NCBI RefSeq assembly: GCF_013911645.1
Contig: NZ_JACESV010000003.1
Location: 248,001 to 312,000, forward strand
DNA length: 64,000 nt
Direction: 5' to 3'
From: Allomuricauda sp.
GTDB taxonomy: Bacteria > Bacteroidota > Bacteroidia > Flavobacteriales > Flavobacteriaceae
A program made the translations under genes and the position numbers. Under the pieces are notes generated by a model. The model had not been told where the DNA came from and did no database searches. It worked only from the letters and a program-made list of their open reading frames with translations. Positions within the stretch are counted from its first letter, which is position 1. Every line of letters begins with the position of its first letter. This document shows, in pieces, positions 25,347 through 34,439 of the stretch.

Positions 25347-26600
25347 ATGGGTAAAAAAGATGGTTTGATCACCAAAGGTCGATACGAACTAAAGTTTAGG
25401 GGCGTAAAATGCCTTAACTGTGGGCACCCGCTTGACATAAGCGACAAGTACTGCCCTAATTGCTCACAGGCCAATAGTACCAAGAAATTAACCCTCAAAG
25501 ACTTTATCGACGAGTTTTTCTCGGGCCTTATCAATTACGATTCCAAACTTTTAAAAACACTTTCCGCCCTTTTACTCAGACCCGGAAGAATTACAAAGGA
25601 CTACGTAAATGGCAAAAGAATAACCTACACCAACCCTTTCCGGTTTTTGTTGAGTTTGGCCTTTCTCTATTTTTTGATGTTCACCTACAACTCCAATTTT
25701 ACCAATCTGGACCAAGCAGCCAAAAATTTTGACGGCAATATTTATGATGGCTCCCCATTTAAATTCGATATGGACTCCGGAGATCTTGAAGTAGACAGTG
25801 TTGCCTTCGAAAAGCAATCCAAAAAGGCACAAAAAGCCCTAGATTCCTTAAAAAAGGTAAATCCCGGGGTTTTGGTCGGCATGCAAAAATTTGATTCGAT
25901 TAAAGCGGAAGACCCCGAGCTTTCCCAGCAATTAAAATACTTGGATTCTTTGGGTGTTTTTGTGAACGGGGCACAACAAAAAGTAAAAAAGAAAGACTCC
26001 TTTATGGACGCCGACCCAACGGGATACTTTAAAGATCTCGAAAAAGAATCGGGCATAGGCGGGTTTTCCAAAAAAGTAGAGTTTTTTGGGCATGTGATCA
26101 AAAAAGACACCCTTTTTAACTTTGAAGAAGCTGAAACCAGATACAACATAGGCAATTCCTGGACCAATAGAATGGCATTTAACTCCGCAAACAGTATTTT
26201 AAGGGCAATAAAAGAACCGGGGAGCTGGGTAAATAGCACCATATCCAAACTTCCTTTTGTCATATTTTTCTTTATGCCGGTGTTCACAGTCTTCATTTGG
26301 TTGGTTTACATCAGAAAAAATTATACCTACACCGATCATCTTATTTTTAGTTTCCACAATCAGTCCCTCTTGTTTATCTTGCTCATCCTTAGCCTCACAT
26401 TGGATACCATATTCAATATAAACAGCTCAGGAATCTTTCTGTTGATTTTTGCAATATACCTATACAAGGCCATGCGAAAATTTTACGGACAAGGAAGATT
26501 TAAAACCATTGTAAAATACATCTTTCTGAACACGGTATTTATGATCTTGGCCTTTTTTACGATCATTGTCACGTTTGCGGGAAGCGGTTTAACCTATTGA
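25347..26600 (+). CDS. DUF3667 membrane protein with zinc ribbon
   Basis: 417 residues. A zinc ribbon with two CxxC pairs (CLNCGHPLDISDKYCPNCSQ, about residues 23-42), then the DUF3667 motif LLRPGRITKDYVNGKR followed by a membrane segment (PFRFLLSLAFLYFLMFTY). A long soluble insert (about 120-300) rich in Lys, Ser and Asp precedes three or four C-terminal helices (VIFFFMPVFTVFIWLVYI onward). The function is unknown; the family is common in Bacteroidetes. apaG follows 5 bp after the stop. Confidence 0.87.
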   Translation: MGKKDGLITKGRYELKFRGVKCLNCGHPLDISDKYCPNCSQANSTKKLTLKDFIDEFFSGLINYDSKLLKTLSALLLRPGRITKDYVNGKRITYTNPFRFLLSLAFLYFLMFTYNSNFTNLDQAAKNFDGNIYDGSPFKFDMDSGDLEVDSVAFEKQSKKAQKALDSLKKVNPGVLVGMQKFDSIKAEDPELSQQLKYLDSLGVFVNGAQQKVKKKDSFMDADPTGYFKDLEKESGIGGFSKKVEFFGHVIKKDTLFNFEEAETRYNIGNSWTNRMAFNSANSILRAIKEPGSWVNSTISKLPFVIFFFMPVFTVFIWLVYIRKNYTYTDHLIFSFHNQSLLFILLILSLTLDTIFNINSSGIFLLIFAIYLYKAMRKFYGQGRFKTIVKYIFLNTVFMILAFFTIIVTFAGSGLTY

Positions 26601-26605
26601 TAGTT

Positions 26606-26992
26606 ATGTTTACACAGGTAACCAAAGGAATTAAAATATCGGTACGCACTTCTTTCGAAGGAACCTTCTTTAAAAACTACAAGGTACACTATGCGTTTGG
26701 CTACACCATCACCATAGAGAACCTAAGCAAGGACACTGTTCAGCTCACTGCCAGACACTGGGATGTATTTGACGCCCTCAAGGACATGGAGACCATTGAC
26801 GGAGAAGGTGTAATTGGCAGAAAACCAGTAATAAAACCGGGCAAATCGCATACGTACAGCTCAGGTTGCCTCTTGGCATCACCCGTAGGAGCCATGCGCG
26901 GCCATTATCGCATGGTCAACTTTACCAATGCAGAAGAGTTCGAGGTCGAAATTCCCACGTTTAAGTTTGCAGCGCCCTTCGCCATAAACTAA
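26606..26992 (+). CDS. apaG: ApaG-domain protein
   Basis: 128 residues from ATG 26606 (MFTQVTKGIKISV); the TTG at 26597 overlaps the previous stop and is less likely. This is the single immunoglobulin-like ApaG fold: FGYTITIENLSKDTVQLTARHW, GVIGRKPVIKPGKSHTYSSG and MRGHYRMV are all family-specific. ApaG has been linked to Co2+/Mg2+ resistance and Ap4A levels in enterobacteria, but its biochemical role is unsettled. It is probably co-transcribed with the DUF3667 gene. Confidence 0.93.
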   Translation: MFTQVTKGIKISVRTSFEGTFFKNYKVHYAFGYTITIENLSKDTVQLTARHWDVFDALKDMETIDGEGVIGRKPVIKPGKSHTYSSGCLLASPVGAMRGHYRMVNFTNAEEFEVEIPTFKFAAPFAIN

Positions 26993-27025
26993 TTGGCATC
27001 ATTTTATTTTCGGTCCCTGTTTCAT

Positions 27026-27033
27026 TACCTTTG
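27026..27033 (+). promoter_or_regulatory. TAnnTTTG -7 box of pruA
   Basis: TACCTTTG, 31 bp before the pruA ATG. Confidence 0.5.
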
Positions 27034-27064
27034 ATAGAATTGTACAACTCTAAAAAACATTTCT

Positions 27065-28693
27065 ATGGGAAAAGGATTTTTTCAAGTTCCAACTGCATAT
27101 AACGAACCTGTACTGAGCTATGCTCCAGGTTCACCTGAACGAGAAGAAGTACTAAAACAATATAACGCATTTTACAATGATAATGTGGACATTCCACTTT
27201 ACATTGGAAGCGAGGAAATAAAAACGGGCAATACCAAGCCCCTGTCCCCTCCCCACGACCACAAGCATATAATTGGGCAATATCACCTTGCCGAGAAAAC
27301 ACACGTGGAAAAGGCCATCGCCAATTGTTTGGAGGCCAGAGATGCTTGGGCCAATTTGACCTGGGAACAACGCTGTGCCATTTTTTTAAAGGCAGCCGAA
27401 CTAATTGCTGGACCTTACCGTCAAAAAATGAACGCTGCCACCATGTTGGCCCAGTCCAAAAATATTTATCAAGCCGAGATTGATTCTGCCTGCGAGATTG
27501 TGGACTTCCTTCGCTTCAACGTAGAATATATGTCCCAAATATACAGCGAACAACCAGAATCTTCCGAAGGAGTATGGAATCGCGTGGAATACCGTCCGCT
27601 GGAAGGTTTTGTATATGCCATCACCCCGTTCAACTTCACGGCCATTGCAGGGAATCTTCCCACCAGTGCCGCTATGATGGGCAACGTGGTGGTATGGAAA
27701 CCAAGCGACAGCCAAATTTATTCCGCAAAAGTGATTGTTGATGTGCTCAAGGAAGCTGGACTGCCCGATGGGGTGATCAACGTAGTTTACGGAGATCCGG
27801 TCATGATTTCGGATACGGTGTTGGACAGCCCTGATTTTTCAGGAATCCATTTTACCGGTTCTACCGATGTATTCAAGAGTCTTTGGAAACAGATCGGAAA
27901 CAATATCCACAAGTACAAAACATACCCCAGGATTGTTGGCGAAACGGGCGGAAAGGATTTCATAATTGCCCACCCAACAGCAAAACCCCAACAGGTGGCC
28001 ACCGCCATCAGCAGGGGCGCTTTTGAGTTCCAAGGGCAAAAATGCAGTGCGGCCTCCAGAGTATATCTGCCCAAATCCACTGCCGATGAAATTTTGGAGT
28101 TGGTAAAAAAAGACATTGCCTCCTTTAATAAACCAGGTTCCCCGGAGGACATGAGTAATTTTATTACAGCTGTGATCCACGAGGGCTCTTTTGATAAATT
28201 GGCCAAATACATTGACAAGGCAAAAGCCGATAATGATGCCGAAATAATCGCAGGAGGTAATTATGATAAATCCGAAGGATATTTTATAGAGCCCACGGTA
28301 ATATTGACCACCAACCCACAGTACGAGACCATGTACACAGAGCTTTTTGGGCCTGTGGTCACCATTTACGTTTATGAGGACAAGGATTGGAGCGAAACCT
28401 TGAAATTGGTGGATGGCACATCGGAGTATGGCTTAACGGGAGCTGTACTTTCAGGAGACCGCTATTCCATTGATGAAGCTACAAAAGCACTTCAAAACAG
28501 TGCGGGCAATTTCTACATCAACGATAAGCCTACAGGAGCCGTAGTGGGACAACAACCTTTTGGTGGCGCAAGGGCATCGGGAACCAACGACAAGGCAGGA
28601 TCCATGCAGAACCTTCTACGATGGGTTTCCCCTAGATTGATCAAGGAAACTTTTGTTACTCCCGAGGATTATAGATATCCATTTTTGGGATAA
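27065..28693 (+). CDS. pruA: L-glutamate gamma-semialdehyde (P5C) dehydrogenase
   Basis: 542 residues. It oxidises glutamate semialdehyde to glutamate with NAD, the second step of proline breakdown. Aldehyde dehydrogenase features: VVWKPSDSQ and FTGSTDVFKSLW (NAD binding), catalytic Glu in VGETGGKDFIIAH, and catalytic Cys in FEFQGQKCSAASRVY. The N-terminus (YNEPVLSYAPGSPER) is that of the stand-alone group, not the PutA fusion. No proline dehydrogenase gene is adjacent. A strong terminator follows. Confidence 0.96.
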   Translation: MGKGFFQVPTAYNEPVLSYAPGSPEREEVLKQYNAFYNDNVDIPLYIGSEEIKTGNTKPLSPPHDHKHIIGQYHLAEKTHVEKAIANCLEARDAWANLTWEQRCAIFLKAAELIAGPYRQKMNAATMLAQSKNIYQAEIDSACEIVDFLRFNVEYMSQIYSEQPESSEGVWNRVEYRPLEGFVYAITPFNFTAIAGNLPTSAAMMGNVVVWKPSDSQIYSAKVIVDVLKEAGLPDGVINVVYGDPVMISDTVLDSPDFSGIHFTGSTDVFKSLWKQIGNNIHKYKTYPRIVGETGGKDFIIAHPTAKPQQVATAISRGAFEFQGQKCSAASRVYLPKSTADEILELVKKDIASFNKPGSPEDMSNFITAVIHEGSFDKLAKYIDKAKADNDAEIIAGGNYDKSEGYFIEPTVILTTNPQYETMYTELFGPVVTIYVYEDKDWSETLKLVDGTSEYGLTGAVLSGDRYSIDEATKALQNSAGNFYINDKPTGAVVGQQPFGGARASGTNDKAGSMQNLLRWVSPRLIKETFVTPEDYRYPFLG

Positions 28694-28714
28694 AACAAAA
28701 AACACCTATTTTAA

Positions 28715-28745
28715 AGGCCGTCATTATAACATGACGGCTTTTTTG
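28715..28745 (+). terminator. Terminator after pruA
   Basis: GCCGTCAT-TATAAC-ATGACGGC with a perfect 8-bp stem and a T-run, ending 23 bp before the next gene. Confidence 0.9.
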
Positions 28746-28767
28746 TTTAACCTAACTTATAACACCC

Positions 28768-29532
28768 ATGCCCAGACCCTATATTTTGGCAGAAACCAAC
28801 TGGAAACATTTAAAAGACGAATCTATTGACCTTGCTATATTGCCTTGGGGCGCTACCGAAGCGCACAACTACCACCTCCCCTATGCAACCGATGTCATTG
28901 AGGGATCCTCGATTGCCGAAGCCTCTGCCAAGATTGCTTGGGAACAAGGCAGCAAAGTAATTGTGCTTCCTACGATTCCGTTTGGGGTAAATACGGGTCA
29001 ACCGGATATTTACTTGGACATGAACCTAAATCCAAGCACACAATTTGCCATTCTAAAAGATATTCTCACAGTTTTGAATCGTCAGGGCATAAAAAAATTT
29101 ATGATCCTAAATAGTCATGGCGGCAACAATTGGAAAGCCATTATCAGGGAGTTGGGGCTACTTTTCCCCGATATGTTCCTTTGCGTTACCAATTGGTTCA
29201 ACCTTGGAAATGAATCAGGGGTTTTTGACAAACCCGGCGATCATGCCGGTGAGATGGAAACCAGCCTTATTCTTCACCTAACACCAGAACTGGTATTGCC
29301 CAAAGAAGAATGGGGCGATGGAAAAGAATTCAAAAACAAGATCAAGGCCTTTTCCGAAGGATGGGCATGGACAGAACGTCCTTGGTCCAAAATAAGCGAG
29401 GATACCGGTGTAGGCGACCCCAGCAAGGCCAGCAAAGAGAAAGGCGAGGTGTTCTTTAACCTAATTTGTGCCAAAATGGGACAACTTTTTGTTGATATCG
29501 CCGAAGCCGACACAAACGACCTGTATAAGTAA
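28768..29532 (+). CDS. Creatininase-family amidohydrolase
   Basis: 254 residues. Creatininase-fold metal residues are present: Glu and His in GATEAHNYHLPYATDV, NSHGGNNW and the Glu of HAGEMETSL. The family covers creatinine amidohydrolases, mycofactocin-system MftE and the riboflavin-pathway enzyme ArfB, so the substrate is open. GPGS-type creatinine-binding loops are not evident and I would not call it creatininase proper. It is alone between the pruA terminator and a gap with a tiny open frame. Confidence 0.88.
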   Translation: MPRPYILAETNWKHLKDESIDLAILPWGATEAHNYHLPYATDVIEGSSIAEASAKIAWEQGSKVIVLPTIPFGVNTGQPDIYLDMNLNPSTQFAILKDILTVLNRQGIKKFMILNSHGGNNWKAIIRELGLLFPDMFLCVTNWFNLGNESGVFDKPGDHAGEMETSLILHLTPELVLPKEEWGDGKEFKNKIKAFSEGWAWTERPWSKISEDTGVGDPSKASKEKGEVFFNLICAKMGQLFVDIAEADTNDLYK

Positions 29533-29680
29533 ACACTTATATATCAACAAACTAACAAGAAAACTACCTCAATAGAAAGCCTCAAAGGAGGTCAACCCAC
29601 AATTTAAATGTAAAATTAACGTTAACTAATTGTAAATTAAACGTAATCTATTTAATTTTATAATACTAAATCAGTTAGTT

Positions 29681-29803
29681 ATGGCAGTTAGATTCAACAT
29701 GTGGGTGAAATCGGCGATTAAAAAGTATGAGCAATTATGGCAATATGCCAAGGATTATGCCCGCAAATGCAGATTGGTATATAAAAGGATGTACAGTATT
29801 TAA
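29681..29803 (+). CDS. Candidate 40-residue basic small protein
   Basis: ATG 29681 to TAA 29803. The product is short and strongly basic, beginning MAVRFNMWVKSAIKKYEQLW with a second half rich in Tyr, Arg and Lys (ARKCRLVYKRMYS). Together with its leader it fills a 272-bp gap that has no other gene. Upstream is a 150-bp AT-rich leader without a clear -7 box. The composition looks protein-like (one amphipathic helix). It ends one base before the convergent rsmG stop. I do not recognise the family. Confidence 0.4.
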   Translation: MAVRFNMWVKSAIKKYEQLWQYAKDYARKCRLVYKRMYSI

Positions 29804-29804
29804 T

Positions 29805-30440
29805 TTAACCCTTGAACTTCTGGGGTAAGTACACTACTTTTTTAGTCTCGAAAAAATCCTCTTCAAAATACTCGTTTAAGTCAAAGACTTGAACGGTTTC
29901 ATAGCCCTTCAATTCCTCCGTAAGGTCACCGCCTTTAAGGTAAAGTATGCCATTTTTACGCTGATGGGCGGAATCCTTTTTAATCTTCCCTTTGGTCCAG
30001 TGCACAAATGTTGGCATCGCAGCCACTGCCCTGCTTACAATAAAATCATATTGTCCGGGAATTTCCTCCACACGGGAATGATGGGCTTCAACATTCTTCA
30101 ATCCAAGTCCTTCCACCACCTCTTTAACGACTTTTATTTTTTTTCCGATTGCATCAACAAGGGTAAATTTTACGTTTGGAAATAATATGGCCAAGGGAAT
30201 GCCCGGAAAGCCCCCGCCCGTACCCACATCCAAGATATGGGCACCTTCGTTGAACACCTGAATCTTTGCAATACCTACAGAATGAAGAACATGGCGCAAA
30301 TAGAGCTCATCTATATCTTTTCTGGAAACCACATTGATTTTCTGGTTCCAGTCTTGGTACAACGCCTCCAACTTTATGAACTGTTGCTTTTGCTCGTCGT
30401 TGAGTGTCGTAAAATATTTAAAGATGAGTTCCGCTTTCAT
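29805..30440 (-). CDS. rsmG: 16S rRNA (guanine-527-N7) methyltransferase
   Basis: 211 residues. RsmG/GidB makes m7G527 in 16S rRNA. Motifs: NQKINVVSRKD, LYLRHVLHSVG (from the invariant RH region), the SAM loop ILDVGTGGGFPGIPLAI, LVDAIGKKIKVV and VSRAVAAMP. The length is typical. It is divergent from the desaturase with a -7 box 21 bp upstream of its ATG. Confidence 0.96.
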   Translation of the reverse strand: MKAELIFKYFTTLNDEQKQQFIKLEALYQDWNQKINVVSRKDIDELYLRHVLHSVGIAKIQVFNEGAHILDVGTGGGFPGIPLAILFPNVKFTLVDAIGKKIKVVKEVVEGLGLKNVEAHHSRVEEIPGQYDFIVSRAVAAMPTFVHWTKGKIKKDSAHQRKNGILYLKGGDLTEELKGYETVQVFDLNEYFEEDFFETKKVVYLPQKFKG

Positions 30441-30460
30441 GTTCCAAACGTTATTTTTGT

Positions 30461-30468
30461 CAAAATTA
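30461..30468 (-). promoter_or_regulatory. TAnnTTTG -7 box of rsmG
   Basis: On the minus strand TAATTTTG, 20 bp before the rsmG ATG. Confidence 0.5.
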
Positions 30469-30531
30469 ATACTTTTATAGACCTTAACACCGTTCTAACA
30501 AAACGTTGTGACTCTAAAAAAGCATTTTAGT

Positions 30532-30539
30532 TACCTTTG
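30532..30539 (+). promoter_or_regulatory. TTG/TAnnTTTG promoter of the desaturase
   Basis: TACCTTTG at 30532 with TTG at 30506-30508, a 23-bp spacing that fits the Flavobacterium consensus. ATG follows 15 bp after the box. Confidence 0.6.
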
Positions 30540-30554
30540 TAAAAAATATTTTTT

Positions 30555-31658
30555 ATGGATAAAAATACCATCCGGTTTTCAAGAAGAGATTCCGCACAAT
30601 TTTTTAGGACACTTAACAAGAGAGTAAACGAATACTTCAAAGAAAACAACCTCAAGAAAACCGGTAACTGGAAACTTCACTTGAAAACCATTGTGATGTT
30701 TGCCATTTTTTTGACCCCCTACTTTTTGATGTTAACCTTAAACCTCCCTTTCTGGGGCTATTTACTACTTTCCATTACCATGGGCGTTGGAATGGCCGGT
30801 GTTGGAATGAACGTAATGCACGATGGAAACCATGGTGCTTACTCCAACAAAAAATGGGTAAACAAACTCATGGGAAGCAGCATCTACATTTTGGCCGGTA
30901 ATGTTTACAACTGGCAAGTTCAGCACAATGTACTGCACCATACGTACACAAACATACACGAACACGACGAGGACATGGAAGCTGGAAGAATCTTAAGATT
31001 CTCCAAACATGCCGAGTGGAGAAAGCATCATAAATTTCAACATTACTATTCCATTTTGCTATATGGCCTATTGACCTTTAATTGGGCAATAACCACGGAT
31101 TTCCAACAAATGTACCGTTATATGAAGCGGAAATTAAGCTACGGAAAACTACCCAATCCAGTAATTAACTGGAGCACATTGGTTATAACAAAAGTAATCT
31201 ATATAACCATTTGGATTGTTCTCCCGTTGGTTTTTGTTGACATTGCCTGGTGGCAAGTATTGCTTGGGTTCTTTATTATGCACTACGTTGCAGGAGTGAT
31301 TCTGAGTGTGGTTTTCCAATTGGCTCACATTGTGGACCATGCAGAAACCCCACTGCCTGATAAAGAAGGAAACATGAAGAACACTTGGGCCATTCACCAA
31401 TTGTTCACCACGGTGAATTTTGGTACTAAAAACAGAATTGTAAACTGGTTTACCGGCGGATTGAACCATCAGGTGGAACATCATATCTTCCCGAACATCA
31501 GCCACATACATTACACAAATATTTCCAAAATTGTGAAACAGACTGCTCAGGAGTTCAATTTGCCTTATCACGAATATAAAACTACCAGAAAAGCTATAAT
31601 TTCGCACTTCAAACACTTAAAAGAGCTAGGTAAAAAACCTGCGCTCCAATATCAGTAA
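30555..31658 (+). CDS. Membrane fatty acid desaturase (acyl-CoA/acyl-lipid)
   Basis: 367 residues. The three His boxes of membrane di-iron desaturases are present: HDGNHG (Hx3H), HNVLHH (HxxHH) and HQVEHH (HxxHH) followed by IFPNISHIHY. Two pairs of helices flank them (LTPYFLMLTLNLPFWGYLLL; WSTLVITKVIYITIWIVLPL). The order of boxes and the QVEHH form match the delta-5/6 front-end-like group used by marine Bacteroidetes, without a cytochrome b5 domain. It probably adjusts membrane fluidity. An aminotransferase follows after 14 bp. Confidence 0.93.
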   Translation: MDKNTIRFSRRDSAQFFRTLNKRVNEYFKENNLKKTGNWKLHLKTIVMFAIFLTPYFLMLTLNLPFWGYLLLSITMGVGMAGVGMNVMHDGNHGAYSNKKWVNKLMGSSIYILAGNVYNWQVQHNVLHHTYTNIHEHDEDMEAGRILRFSKHAEWRKHHKFQHYYSILLYGLLTFNWAITTDFQQMYRYMKRKLSYGKLPNPVINWSTLVITKVIYITIWIVLPLVFVDIAWWQVLLGFFIMHYVAGVILSVVFQLAHIVDHAETPLPDKEGNMKNTWAIHQLFTTVNFGTKNRIVNWFTGGLNHQVEHHIFPNISHIHYTNISKIVKQTAQEFNLPYHEYKTTRKAIISHFKHLKELGKKPALQYQ

Positions 31659-31672
31659 AAAACGAAGTACCA

Positions 31673-32857
31673 ATGAGCAACCACTTATCTGACAGGATCA
31701 AGAATATGTCCACGTCAGCAACTTTGGCCATGGCTGCCAAAGCACGGGAATTACGAAATGAAGGAAAGGATATTATAGGTTTGAGCTTGGGGGAACCCGA
31801 CTTCAACATTCCTGATTTTATCAAAGATGCCGCAAAGCAGGCCATCGACGAGAATTATAGCAGCTACACCCCTGTTGATGGGTATGCAGAGCTAAAAACC
31901 GCAATTGCGAATAAATTCAAAAGAGATAACAATCTTGATTATGGTTTAAACCAAATTGTGGTATCCACGGGAGCGAAGCAATCGCTGTTTAATGTGGCCA
32001 TGGTGGTTCTTAATCCTGGTGATGAAGTAATTCTGCCCGCTCCATATTGGGTAAGCTATAGCGACATCGTAAAATTGGCCGAAGGAGTTCCCGTAGAGGT
32101 TCTTACACAAATCGACACCGATTTTAAAATGACACCCGAGCAATTGGAGGCTGCCATAACCCCAAAAACACGTATGATCTGGTTCAGTTCACCATGCAAC
32201 CCCAGTGGTTCGGTGTACAGCAAGGAAGAATTGGAAGGTTTGGCCGAGGTATTGAAAAAACACCCCAATATTTATGTGGTTTCAGATGAAATCTACGAAC
32301 ATATCAATTTTGCAGGCGGTCACGTAAGCATTGCCGGTATTGATGGCATGTACGACAGAACCATTACCGTAAACGGCGTATCCAAAGCTTTTGCCATGAC
32401 GGGATGGCGTATTGGGTATATAGGCGCACCGGAATGGATTGCCAAAGGTTGCACCAAATTACAAGGACAGGTGACCAGTGGTGCCAACGCCATTGCTCAG
32501 CGCGCCGTAATCACCGCATTGGAGGCCCCAGTGAGCAAGATCCAGTTTATGATCGACAAGTTCCATGAAAGAAGAGACCTTGTACTTGGGCTTTTGGGAG
32601 AAATAGAAGGATTTAACCTCAACGTGCCCGAGGGTGCATTTTATGTTTTCCCCGATATTTCTGATTTCTTTGGAAAAACCTTGAACGGTGTCACTATTAA
32701 CAATGCTTCAGATTTTTCACTGTATTTGTTGGAGCACGCCAATGTGGCCACAGTTACCGGTGAAGCTTTCGGAAACCCCAATTGCATTCGTATATCTTAT
32801 GCAGCATCAGAAAAAGAATTGAAAGAAGCCATTGCCCGAATTAAGGCTGTACTTTAA
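31673..32857 (+). CDS. PLP-dependent class I aminotransferase (aspartate aminotransferase type)
   Basis: 394 residues. Fold type I aminotransferase: the N-terminal helix MSTSATLAMAAKARELRNEG and GEPDFNIP, the PLP pocket Tyr/Asp in SDEIYEHI, the Schiff-base Lys in VNGVSKAFAMTGWRIGY, and the substrate Arg in CIRISYA. The sequence is closest to the Ib aspartate/prephenate aminotransferases; exact substrate preference cannot be read. It probably shares the desaturase transcript; the 14-bp gap has no terminator. Confidence 0.93.
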   Translation: MSNHLSDRIKNMSTSATLAMAAKARELRNEGKDIIGLSLGEPDFNIPDFIKDAAKQAIDENYSSYTPVDGYAELKTAIANKFKRDNNLDYGLNQIVVSTGAKQSLFNVAMVVLNPGDEVILPAPYWVSYSDIVKLAEGVPVEVLTQIDTDFKMTPEQLEAAITPKTRMIWFSSPCNPSGSVYSKEELEGLAEVLKKHPNIYVVSDEIYEHINFAGGHVSIAGIDGMYDRTITVNGVSKAFAMTGWRIGYIGAPEWIAKGCTKLQGQVTSGANAIAQRAVITALEAPVSKIQFMIDKFHERRDLVLGLLGEIEGFNLNVPEGAFYVFPDISDFFGKTLNGVTINNASDFSLYLLEHANVATVTGEAFGNPNCIRISYAASEKELKEAIARIKAVL

Positions 32858-32865
32858 ATATATTA

Positions 32866-32895
32866 AGATGTCATACTGAACCTGTTTCAGCATCT
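32866..32895. repeat. Short dispersed palindrome
   Basis: AGATG...CTGAA-CCTGT-TTCAGCATCT forms a stem with an internal bulge. The TCATACTGAACCTGTTTCAG form is one I recognise as a recurrent intergenic palindrome in Flavobacteriia. Confidence 0.5.
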
Positions 32896-32917
32896 AACAA
32901 TTAATCAATCAATTAAA

Positions 32918-32948
32918 AGCCTCTTGTTTACTTCAAGAGGTTTTTTTA
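32918..32948 (+). terminator. Terminator between the aminotransferase and trkH
   Basis: CCTCTTG-TTTACTT-CAAGAGG followed by seven T on the plus strand. It also lies at the end of trkH and may work weakly for that gene. Confidence 0.85.
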
Positions 32949-34439
32949 TTAGGTCTTTTTCCAGAAATATGGGGTAAGCAAAATCAGAACAGTGAACAGC
33001 TCCAAACGCCCCAAAAGCATTAAAAAACTACACCACCATTTACCAGCCGCAGGGAGACTGTTATAATTACTGACCGGGTTTAAACTGCCCAAAGCGGGAC
33101 CTACATTGCCCAGCGAAGAAGCAGAACCCCCAACGGCCGATACAAAATCCAAGCCCAAGAGACCCAGCACCAACGAACCTATAATAAAGAGCAGCATATA
33201 CAGTACAAAAAAAGCTATCACATTGTAAACAATATGCTCTGTAACTGTTTTTTGATTGTACCGAACAGGTATGATGGCATTTGGGTGCAAGGTCCTCTTA
33301 AATTCCAAAATACCATTTTTGATAATCAATAGGTGTCGCATAACCTTGATCCCTCCTGCTGTTGAACCCGCCGAGCCTCCAAGGAACATTAAACCGAAAA
33401 AGAAAACGGTCAAAAATGGGGTCCAAGAGGTAAAATCCGCAGAAACAAAGCCTGTTGTGGTAATCACTGCAACCACCTGAAACAAACCATGCCTAATGGT
33501 GCTTTCCACCTCTCCCAGTACCATTGGATGAAAATCGGATATAGGCACATCTGCCCTAAAATAAATGCCCAAGGCAACAACAATGGTAAAAATAACCACA
33601 AAACCAAGATAGTACTTGAACTCTTCATCCTTTAGGATGCGTTGCACCTTTCCTGTCAACGCAAAATAGCTGAGTACAAAATTGCTTCCTGCCAAAAACA
33701 TGAAAAGAATTACGATGTATTGAATCAAAGGTTGATCGTTCCAAAAAGCCAAGCTCGCATTTTTGGTGGAAAACCCTCCTGTTGACATAGTGGCCAGTGC
33801 ATGATTGATGGCATCGAAAAAAGACATTCCAGCAAACTTTAGCAGCAAGGTTTCCAGCACTGTATATCCAAAATAAATCAACCAAAGCCTCTTAGCCGTA
33901 TCGGTAATTCTTGGGTGAAGTTTATCCCCGCCAGGCCCAGGCGCTTCTGCGGCGAACAATTGCATGCCACCTATACCCAAAAGCGGTAAAATGGCAATGG
34001 CAAGTACAATAATTCCCATACCCCCAATCCAATGGGTAAGGCTCCGCCAGAGCAAAATTCCTTCGGGCAAGGCTTCTATATCATCTAATATTGAAGCTCC
34101 CGTAGTGGTGTAACCCGACATGGTTTCAAAAAAAGCATCGGTAATGGAGGGTATTGCTCCGGAAAAAAGATAGGGCAACATCCCAGAAATAGACATTACG
34201 ATCCATCCAAAGGTAACCACAATGTACCCTTCCCTCTTTTTGACTTCCTTTTTATGGCCCCGGGTGTAGAACATGGCCATCATTCCAAAAAGCATGGTCA
34301 CAATGGCAGCCAACATAATTTCCATGGTGGCACCATCTTTATATATGCCACTGGCAATTGCCGCTAAAAGCATAAAAGAACCATTGCAAAGCAACAACAG
34401 GCCCAAGATATGGATAATGATTCGTGTATTGAGCTTCAT
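32949..34439 (-). CDS. trkH: Trk-type K+ transporter membrane subunit
   Basis: 496 residues from ATG 34439 (MKLNTRIIIHILGLLL), whose A is shared with the trkA stop (TAATG). Four pseudo-repeats of helix-pore-helix are visible, with selectivity loops such as TMSGYTTTGASI, ATMSTGGFSTKN, ITTTGFVSADF and SSLGNVGPALG. TrkH takes up K+ when its ring of TrkA is in the active nucleotide state. The coupling by stop/start overlap fits fixed stoichiometry. Confidence 0.95.
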   Translation of the reverse strand: MKLNTRIIIHILGLLLLCNGSFMLLAAIASGIYKDGATMEIMLAAIVTMLFGMMAMFYTRGHKKEVKKREGYIVVTFGWIVMSISGMLPYLFSGAIPSITDAFFETMSGYTTTGASILDDIEALPEGILLWRSLTHWIGGMGIIVLAIAILPLLGIGGMQLFAAEAPGPGGDKLHPRITDTAKRLWLIYFGYTVLETLLLKFAGMSFFDAINHALATMSTGGFSTKNASLAFWNDQPLIQYIVILFMFLAGSNFVLSYFALTGKVQRILKDEEFKYYLGFVVIFTIVVALGIYFRADVPISDFHPMVLGEVESTIRHGLFQVVAVITTTGFVSADFTSWTPFLTVFFFGLMFLGGSAGSTAGGIKVMRHLLIIKNGILEFKRTLHPNAIIPVRYNQKTVTEHIVYNVIAFFVLYMLLFIIGSLVLGLLGLDFVSAVGGSASSLGNVGPALGSLNPVSNYNSLPAAGKWWCSFLMLLGRLELFTVLILLTPYFWKKT

